Assembly: GCA_907164885.2 (NCBI GenBank)
Contig: OU015491.1
Location: 111,503,968 to 111,567,967 of the forward strand
Origin: Dolomedes plantarius
Taxonomy: Eukaryota > Arthropoda > Arachnida > Araneae > Dolomedidae
Direction: 5' to 3'
Length of the DNA: 64,000 nt
The position numbers and the translations under genes are program-made. A model generated the notes under the pieces. It ran no database searches, was not told the DNA's origin, and was given only the letters and a program-made list of their open reading frames with translations. Of this stretch, positions 55,281-64,000 are shown piece by piece. Position 1 is the first letter of the stretch. Each line of letters opens with the position of its first letter.

Positions 55281-55877
55281 TGTGACATTCCACCCCTGAT
55301 TCCATAACACACACAGTAAGCAAGACGAGGCAGAGTTCTATAAAATTGCAGTTCTTTATTTCACAGTAGTTGGGAACGGATATCAGAGCGCCCTTCTAGC
55401 ATGACGCTGAACATACAAGTCTTTTCACATACACAGCCAACAACAGAATAATCCTGCTCTCTTAGTCAGGGGCTGTACCAAAGTCAGCGACTGTTTACAT
55501 GAACACAGATGTTTTTCGTGGGTGGTATACTACTATAAGAAGCACATTGGGTGCGCTTTATCTTTATGATATTGTTTGACACTTTTGATCCTTTATCTCT
55601 GGCACCTGCAGCCATTATCTCTGAGATATTGTGAACTGCGGATTTTAGATGACTAGAGACGGGGTTTGGGTTACTCCTTCTGGGCGGCATGGCTAATAAT
55701 CCTATCAACTGAAAAGAATTTATTGTGTTATTTTCCCCACTGGAATTTGCAGATATTCACTTGCTTTGGGGTGGGCTATTCCTGAGAGAAAGGGTCCTCT
55801 CTTACAGATGCGGGACCCGAATTATAGAAATAGACGAGATTCAACTTATAATGTCAAGATTCAACTTATAATGTCAC

Positions 55878-55878
<1 letters not shown>
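55281..55878 (-). repeat. LTR 3 (5' LTR of the right copy)
   Basis: 598 bp with two substitutions noticed against LTRs 1 and 2: GATATTC for GATGTTC near 55754 and GATGCGGG for GATGTGGG near 55811. Confidence 0.95.
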
Positions 55879-55971
<93 letters not shown>

Positions 55972-55982
55972 ATATATATATA
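55879..55982. repeat. (TA)n microsatellite, right part, unit C
   Basis: Continuation of the tract at 40845-41030 after the retrotransposon. Confidence 0.97.
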
Positions 55983-56900
55983 CATTCTTGGGATACATGC
56001 TATCCCACCTCGTAAGGAAAAGTTTAAAGAAGTAGTTAATATTTATTTCTCTAGAGAGAAACATTGACGAAACTTCTTAATTCTAAGTCATTCTGTCATT
56101 CTAGCATAATTTTTTTTGTAGGTTAAGTATATTCTACTAGAAATAACGAGTAAAACGTATGTTTCAAGTTAGAAATTAGATTGTTTAGGTTAACTATTAA
56201 AATCTCTTTAGCAATCGTTTTCACTTGCTATTTTAATGCTTGTGTCTTACTGACAATAGAGCCCATCATTTTTTTTTACATTTTCAGGAATAAAAAAACA
56301 AATTAACAAATAATTATTTTTATTAATTTTAACATTATTCAAAGGTGCTTTCTAAGGTAAATTATTTGCTCATAAAACCGTTTCTCTGATGTTAACAAAG
56401 TGCATGAAATCACCTTTGTTATACCAAAAGTACGAAGCTTTTTATTTCTCTATTAACAAAACAAAGGGTTTGTGATACCATTTGAAATTTGATCTTTAAA
56501 TTAAAAAATCTTTCGTTTGGATATAAGTATGAACTCGAATAATAGTGTCTCAAAAATAAAAAAAATCTGTAGTCTTTAGGGGAAACTTTTTATAACAAAA
56601 TTTGGTTTGGTTTGTCTTAGAGTCCATCCTTTGATTTTATATAAAAAGCCAGAAGTTCTTCAAGCAAACAATTATTTTTCCACCATGTTTTACCTTTCCT
56701 TTCAGTCTTGTTTGAGTTTTCGCTTTATTAACATTTCCGTAAAAAACACCAAATTTAAGAAGCCGGAATAAATCTCGTTGAGTAATATTGTTGGTAGAAA
56801 AAATAGTGGATGAGTAATTAAGGGGTGATAGCATACATTTTTTAAAATAAATTTTTAAAGGATTTTCACCTTTTATTATAGAATTATTTTGAGTCATATA
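55983..56900. other. Spacer, unit C
   Basis: Copy of 15711-16626. No gene recognised. Confidence 0.55.
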
Positions 56901-58146
56901 CACTACCCTACAATAAATGACCTGACTGCAAGATGTGATGGTATAAGGGAAACAATACATGGTTTAATAGGGGTATGATCCCCCAAGTGTCGCAATTACA
57001 CTAGCAACCCTTCTGGGCATACTTTCAACAATGTTTTGAAACAAAGCTATGGGTATTTGTGCCCATTCCTGCTGCAATAATGTCGCCAGCTCAGCTGTAG
57101 ATTTCAGACGTGGTTCCCTGGTCCGTAAGCGTCTCTCTAACTCGTCCCACAAATGTTCTATGGGGTTTAGGTCGGTACTCTGAGCAGGCGAGGGAAGACG
57201 TTTTACATCCATATCTTGATAACACTGCTTGACAGAAGCTGCAACATGATATGGAACGTTGTCGTCGTGGAAGTAACATTCGTCCATTCCATAAAATTGT
57301 CAGAGCGTAGGAAGAACCTGATTATCCATGTTCATGTAGGCGTCGGCGTTCAATTAGCCAGGAACAACATGCAAAGGTTCCAGGCCATACCAGGAAAAAC
57401 ATCCCCAAACAAGTACGCCACCATCACCGAACTTGAGAGTTGGAACGATGCACTCGGGTAACAGACGTTCGTCTGGCATTCGTCAAACCCAAGCAGGCCC
57501 ATTCGACTAAAAGAGCGTGTAGCGAGACTTGTCGCTCCATAAAAAAGTTTTCCAGTGATCCAAAGTCCAGTTGCGACGTTGCAAACACCAAGCGAGTCTG
57601 CCGCCTTTATTGGATGGAGTGATGTTTGGTTTGTGTGCGGCAACACATCCGGGGATATTGAGGGCATGCAGTTCTTTCCGCAAAGTATTGGGGTGCACCG
57701 TAACCCCTGCTACCTGTTGAAACTCACTGTTGATGATTTGGAGTGGTTTCTTGCGGTTCTTACGAACCTCCTGCTTCAGGACACGCCGATCCCGTTCGGT
57801 CTGTTTACGGGGACGACCAACGTGTGCAGTTCATGTCCCAACTCTCGTAGTCTTCCACTTCTTCCCGACAAAACCAACTGTTGATCGTGGCTGTGATAAT
57901 TCTACCGCAATTGCGCGAATAGACTTGCTACTAATGTGACAACCAACTATAACATCTCTTTCAAAGTCACTTCTTTTCGTTTCGACATATTGTCATAATT
58001 TCACACAGAACTAATGACGTTACCACTTCGCGTATCGTATTTAAATTTAACAGGTCACTTGCGAGTACTGAATTTGCATAAAATCCGACATGTAGTCGCC
58101 TTTTATTCAAATCCACTGGCGTCCGATCCATTATTGTAGGGTAGTG
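56901..58146 (-). mobile_element. Decayed Tc1-like element, minus strand, unit C
   Basis: 1246 bp. It shares with copy B several bases that differ from A, for example near 57090 and 58052. Same inactivating stops. Confidence 0.88.
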
Positions 58147-58316
58147 TATTTGTTCATGCAGAATTTTCAAGAATATACAATTCAGCCTACATTTGCTCTA
58201 GGGATGGGAGGTATGAATTCTGCAAATTGTACTTTGATAATTTGAATTTTGTTAAAACTAAAATTCTCTGTTTAATAAATTTTTGTTTTTTATTCTACAT
58301 CTAATAAAATAACTTT

Positions 58317-58388
58317 AAAGATTATTTCATTTAGAAATAATCTTTGCATTTCTATCTGAGGGGGAAATGTTATCTTAGCATTTCCCCC
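58317..58388. other. Pair of perfect hairpins, unit C
   Basis: Unchanged from units A and B. Confidence 0.7.
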
Positions 58389-58404
58389 TTACCCCCAAAA
58401 GTAA

Positions 58405-58760
58405 GGGCGCGGTAGCTCAGTTGGCAAGAGCAGCGGGCCAGTGATCTGAACGTCCCTGGTTCGATGCTCATCGCTGCAAATCTACTGCCGTGTTCACTAA
58501 TGGTGGCCGGACAACGTAAAATAGGGAGTGGGTACAATGTCCTCCAAGTTCTCAAATTTACCTCTGGAGGTGCGGGGTCAAGTGTTCCGGTCTCGTCACT
58601 TGACTCGGTTCAAAATTAAGGGACCGGTCATTTAGCCAAGTCGCACTCCGACCCTTGTGGTGCTAATTCTAAACAGGAGCCGCACCTTCATCGTCCATAG
58701 CCTTCGGGACTTGATCTGATATTACTGTCAGTCAAGGGGTATAAGCAACAACAACAACAA
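58405..58760 (+). mobile_element. tRNA-derived SINE, unit C
   Basis: Same A and B boxes and CAA tail. It has a private change near 58644 (GTCGCACTCC). Confidence 0.78.
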
Positions 58761-58808
58761 TCCCCAAAAGTTGTTTTTCTTTAAATCTCATATTATATGA
58801 CCAAAATA

Positions 58809-60216
58809 CCCTCTTAGACAAAAAAAAACGACACACCAAGAAGGGGTAATGAAAATTGGACACAAATTGATATGGATACAGGTTTCGACGGAAAGTGCAA
58901 AATTTTAAACTTTGGCGGCCAATGAATGACCCTGTGACGATGCAGCGCATCTTAACTGCGCAACTGGCAGGATATTAAAGAGGAGAATTTTCGATTCCAG
59001 GTCATAAATTCTTTGCAAATTTCATTCCGTATACTCAGGTAGACAGTAACAAACAATATGCACAGATTCCAGCATTTGAGAGACAACGTGTAGTTGGGCT
59101 CAAAGAAGCCGGTTGGACTAACTGGCGAATCGCTTGACATTTGGATAGGAGCGATGCCAATATTAGAGAATGTTGGCAGAAACACAGCGACAAGATGGAA
59201 GCGGTTGGCCTAGAGAAAGACAGAACGTAAGGACAGAGCAAACGTCAGAGCGGCACTCACAACCCCAGATTCATCATTATCATCGATTGTACGTGCAACT
59301 GGTGCTTCAGTGACCGCAAGGACCATTCATAGGCGGTTCAGAGAAAGGGGGCTGAGCTCATGGTGCCCCTTGCGCTGATTACCAATGACCTCTGTACATC
59401 GACAAGCCCGTTTGCAGTGGTGTCGGGCACATTCGACCTGGAATGTCACTGACTGGAGTACAATTGTCTTCAGTGATGAGTCCCGCTTCGAATTGAGCCC
59501 CGATGACCAGCGAATACGTGTCTGGAGACGTTCCGGACAGCGGTGAGATACCAACCTGACTTTCTTCCACCATACGGGCCGACAACCGGGGATGATGGTC
59601 TGGGGTGCCATTTCATTTCATAGCAGGACCCCTTTGGTTGTCATCCGCGGCACCCTTACAGCACAGCGGTACGTCGACGATATTCTACGCCCTGTTGTGT
59701 TGCCTTTCATATCATGCCATCCTGGACTTACATTTCAGCAAGACAATGCCCGTCCGCACATGGCGAGAGTTTCTACTGCTTGTCTTCGCGCTTGCCCAAC
59801 GCTACTTTGCACAGTAAGATCGCCGGATCTCTTCCCCATTGAACACGTTTGGATCCTTATGGGCAGGGCTCTCCAACCAGCTCGGGATGTTGACGATCTA
59901 ACGCGCCAATTGTAAAGAATTTGGCACAATATCCCGCAGGAGGACATCCGCCACCTCTATCAATCAATACCAAGCCGAATAATTGCTTGCATAAGGGCCA
60001 GAGGTGGACCAACGCGTTATTGACTTTTTGACTTTGTGAAACTCTTTCTCTTAAATAATTAAACAATGATTACAATTTGAGAAAAATTGGAATAAATCAT
60101 TCAATTTTTCTCAAATTGAAATCATTTCTTTTTCTGTACATGTACATCACATCTACCAATTTTCGTCCCATTCGGATAACTACTTCTTGGTGCGTCGTTT
60201 TTTTTTTCTAAGAGTG
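58809..60216 (+). mobile_element. Decayed Tc1-like element, plus strand, unit C
   Basis: 1408 bp, same stops as A and B. The inverted repeat near its 3' end is at 60065-60126. Confidence 0.88.
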
Positions 60217-61636
60217 TATAATTTTGTTGCATTTTATATTTCCAGATAAGACCGCATTAAATCACATATGTTTTAAAATGAGACGAACAACAAAACAGAA
60301 TAACTTAATCACACAATTCATATATTTCTGCAATGCACGTAAGGAAAAGCTACTGTTTATGTTCCGTGTTCAGTGTCTATATATTCACGAGTTATTTAAT
60401 TACGCTGCTGATACGAATCATAGGCACAAAAATAAGAAAGTAACAACCAAATAACCTTTTTAAAGTATCATATTTTCACTTTCATCTTTCAAGTACTATA
60501 ACTTTTGACCTAATACGAAAATCAACGCGCAATGTTATTACGAAAAGGCATTGAAAAATAAACAGTATCAAATTGCCAGGTACAGTTATTAGAGCGCCCC
60601 CTCCCCCCTTTGAGTTAAGAAGATCCGGTTAAAATCTCCGGTTTGGGCTCATGGTAAAAGAAAAAGCTCGATGGTTAGAGAGAACGATAATTAAAATTAC
60701 CCTAAACATACAAACGACAAAAATGCATAGAGGAATAAATTTAATTTTTTCAATAAATAAATAACGTGTATGGCCAATAATTATTGTCGGTGTGTGAAAC
60801 GAGAAGAAGGTTTGAAGAAAAATGCATAAAAATCAGCAATCCGTCACATAGACGGAATGTCTCAGTTAGTATATCAACAGACTTGACGTTGGGAAAAATG
60901 GTTCCACCCAGCTTCTTTGCATAATCCACGAAAACAAATTCTTTGCACGTAGTCTTATTTTCATGGTATATCTTATTTTAAATTTAAATAAAACTACGAA
61001 ATGTCCTCTGCAAAAACTTAATATCAGTAATTAAAGCTATATTTATATCACAATGATCCAAACATATTTTTATCAGTGATATAAAATCCAGATGCAGTTT
61101 TTTCAGTGCAGGAACATTTCTTTTTCCTGTTGTTAGTCACCAGTAAAACTCTTGAATTTTGCGATATTTACAGCATACTGCTCTTTACAGAAGGAATAAA
61201 TTGCATATTTTATATCAGCGAGTTATTTCAAATTCTTACGAGTAGACACTCCGAATTTTTGAATCTCTAAAAATAAAAAAAATTATATAATTTATTTCGA
61301 TGTTAATTTTGATTTTATAACTTCATTATTTGATTTTTCTAATATCTTGTAATTTGTGCTTCCCTATAATCCTATACATTCAGTTTCGATACTTCAGAGA
61401 CCCCTCTTGTACATTTAAGTATTTGCGATAGACAAAAATTTCGTACAATTGAATTCAGTTTCGTACACTTGAATTTCGTACACTTGAATTGTTCTCGTAA
61501 ACTCATTCGAAAGGATTTTTCTTTGTCAGAAATGTGATTCAAATTATCTATAAGATCTTCAGTCTAATACAAAAAATGAAATATTGCTGCTTTCATTATA
61601 ACAAATAAAGACAATCCAAATATTTCTAGAAAATAA
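60217..61636. other. Spacer, unit C
   Basis: Copy of 19944-21364. No gene recognised. Confidence 0.55.
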
Positions 61637-61704
61637 TTTATTTTATATTTACATTCGGTTCTGAAAAATTCAAATGTCTGTCGTATATACAGTGATGATA
61701 TGGT

Positions 61705-63838
61705 TTAATAGTGAATTGACTTAACACCTCCCAAAGCAACACCACCCAGGTTATGAGCAAGGAGATGACCATGTCCGGCGATTCCATGACCGTAATTCAA
61801 GTGACCGGCTCCAACGAGTCCATGTCCGGCGATTCCATGACCGTAATTTAAGTGACCGGCTTCAACATGTCCATGTCCAGCGACTCCATGACCGTAATTC
61901 AAATGACCGGCTCCAACAAGTCCATGTCCGGCGATTCCATGACCGTAATTTAAGTGACCGGCTCCAACAAGTCCATGTCCGGCGTGAAGAGGGGAAGCTG
62001 CGATATGACCAACCACTGAAGGGGCGGCGTGGTTGACTACTGAGGAGGTGGAGAAAGCCACAGGAGCAGCTTGATGGGCTACAGCAAGTGGAGCAGCGTC
62101 ATGAGCTACAGCAAGTGGAGCAGCATGATGAGCTACAGCAAGAGGAGCTGCGTGATGGGCTACAGCAAGAGGAGCTGCGTGATGGGCTACAGCAAGAGGA
62201 GCTGCGTGATGGGCTACAGCAAGAGGAGCAGCATGATGGGCTACAGCAAGAGGAGCTGCGTGATGGGCTACAGCAAGAGGAGCTGCATGATGGGCTACAG
62301 CAAGAGGGGCTGCATGGTTGATATGAGAATTGTAAGAGCTCTCCTTGAGACCATGAGCATTACCGACTTCAGATCGAGAGTTGCTGGCTCCATGTCCATG
62401 AACGTTATATCCGAAAGCGTAATTTCCATGAGCCTACAGAGGAAGAGGATAAAAAATATAATACATGTATAAACTTATATAGATGAATAGTATATATTAG
62501 CTAAATCAGATCTAATTTCAATCTCTTTAATACTAAAATATAAATTTCCTGGTATCAGATGCTTTTACGTAAATTACATTAAACTTTGATTCACTGATTA
62601 TCCTTAAGACAATTACTTAGTACCAATTACTTTAAAAATTGATTCAGTAATTATTTTTACGACGAATATCTACGTAATCGAAACAATTATCTAGCCCCAC
62701 AATATTACATATGGGTACTGTAATATATTTTACATGATGTGATACATTGCAATGTTATAAAAATACTTACGTCTTGGTGAGTGGAGCTAATGCTCTTTCC
62801 AGTATGAGCTAAAGCTGCTCCGTGAAGGAGAGCTCCGGCATTGACAGACACGAGGACAGCAAAAAGAATAGCGACCTGTGGAAAAAAATACTATTGTTGT
62901 AAAAATCGTATAATTGTTTTAAAGAATTTATTACATAGACAGGGCATAACTGAAAATAAATTTAGCTGTTTGTTACAGTATTGACAAATTGGGCTATTTC
63001 ACGAAAGATCTTAAGGATTATTAGAATTTGTTAGGAAAAATAGTACGGATATTGACTTTTTAGTATTGAAGATCCATGGCATCCAAATATATGTAGTACA
63101 CATGGGAATATATGGAATATAAGCAAATAGACATTTGAATGTCTTACATTAAGAAAAACTATGAAATTATTGTAAAAAACGGTGAAAGGGTGTATTTTCT
63201 TCTTTATTTATGACTTCGATATATTCCAAGTAAATATAAAGCTTTAATATTGGAAATTCTGTAAATTCATCAGTCATAAATCGCTTATTAATATTCATTT
63301 CAGTTATTTTACATCCAACCGAATACATGCAATTCCTCTCTTTAAAATCTGAAGTGAAATTATTGACAGCATCTGTCTATCTATTTAAAATATTAATTTT
63401 ATGCCCATTAATATTCTAATTTTTATTTCAGAATAAAAAATAGTTTTTGTACATTAATACTAATCAGTTTATGTTACTCTACTTTACAAAATATCTTACA
63501 TGATGATGAACCTTAAAATTTCTGCCAAAGAGTATCGAAGCGTTTTAAGCATAATGAAATATTACGGTGATTATAAATGACTGTAAATGCTTTAAATATC
63601 TTAAAGAATGTAAGTTGTATTCTAAGAAATTTTTTATTGCCTTACATTTATTTTGAGTGTGATACAATTAGTAATGAGGTTTTTTTTTTATTGGATCAGT
63701 ATTTATATGAAATTAAGTTAATATTACTATTTTGCAAAATAATATGAGATTAAAAAATAGTTTATCTTAGATAAACTAAATTTTATTAATGTCTTGATAT
63801 GAAGCTTATCAAAATGAACAACTTACCTTAGCGTACAT
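61705..63838 (-). CDS. Cuticle protein gene 3C (3 exons)
   Basis: Third copy of gene 3, about 281 residues. Exons are 63827-63838, 62771-62875 and 61705-62433, all splice sites intact. The polyadenylation signal is at 61637-61642. One amino acid change is visible: the codon at 62098-62100 reads GAC (Asp) where 3A and 3B have CAC (His), within the last AAPLAVAHH repeats. A synonymous Ala change in the same repeats is also present. No disabling change. Confidence 0.88.
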
Positions 63839-63894
63839 TATGACTTGTTTACAATCGAACGGTTCAACTGAAGTCCACTTTATTTGAGACTGCC

Positions 63895-63901
63895 TTTTAT
63901 A
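63895..63901 (-). promoter_or_regulatory. TATA box of gene 3C
   Basis: GTATAAAAGGCAGTC, 57 nt upstream of the ATG, as in 3A and 3B. Confidence 0.85.
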
Positions 63902-64000
63902 CTTGTTCTTGTGGTATTATTTTAGCAGGAAAAAAAAAAATAAAAGTCGTTTAAGAAGGTGAAAAGCTGCTCATTTTTTCAATTGTATTTCTCCGTCACC

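Overview
The window looks like nuclear DNA of an arthropod, most likely a spider. It is AT-rich, its real genes have GT-AG introns, and those genes encode secreted cuticle proteins full of AAPLAVAH-type and GHG-type repeats. The rest is mostly transposable elements: Tc1-like DNA transposons, a non-autonomous Helitron, a tRNA-headed SINE, a solo-LTR candidate and a Ty3/Gypsy LTR retrotransposon. There are no bacterial operons, CRISPR arrays or rRNA genes. The spider assignment is inferred from the gene family.

Layout. 1-2050: AT-rich DNA with one Helitron-like 3' end. 2119-4266 and 6496-8795: two cuticle protein genes on the minus strand. Each has a TATA box, a 12-nt first coding exon (four residues), a 105-nt second exon and a long repetitive third exon. 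10716-12123: a nearly intact Tc1-like element. 12779-13904: a GC-richer block that resembles a solo LTR. From 13934 to the end of the window there is a tandem array with a period of about 12.67 kb. It holds two full units (A 13934-26609, B 26610-39283) and a third (C) that starts at 39284 and runs off the right edge. Each unit contains, in order, a Helitron, a long (TA)n tract, a decayed minus-strand Tc1 element, two perfect hairpins, a SINE, a decayed plus-strand Tc1 element and one complete cuticle protein gene (3A, 3B, 3C). Unit C is split inside its (TA)n tract by a 14.85-kb Gypsy composite, LTR-internal-LTR-internal-LTR, at 41031-55878.

How the parts relate. The five cuticle genes share gene structure, core promoter layout and (in the four cases inside the window) a 16-bp upstream element, TGGAGGTGTGTCAGGG, placed 205-225 bp beyond the TATA box. 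They look like one co-regulated cluster. The 12.67-kb units begin exactly at a Helitron 5' end. This fits unequal exchange between directly repeated Helitrons that amplified the third gene. Substitutions shared by B and C but not A suggest that B and C split last.

The Gypsy element keeps gag and protease in one frame separated by a conserved TGA, and pol in the +1 frame overlapping the end of protease. All frameshifts seen between its two copies are one-base changes in homopolymers, so they may be assembly errors. No wholly new system is evident. The best leads are the shared upstream element, the Helitron-bounded amplification and the expression layout of the retrotransposon.
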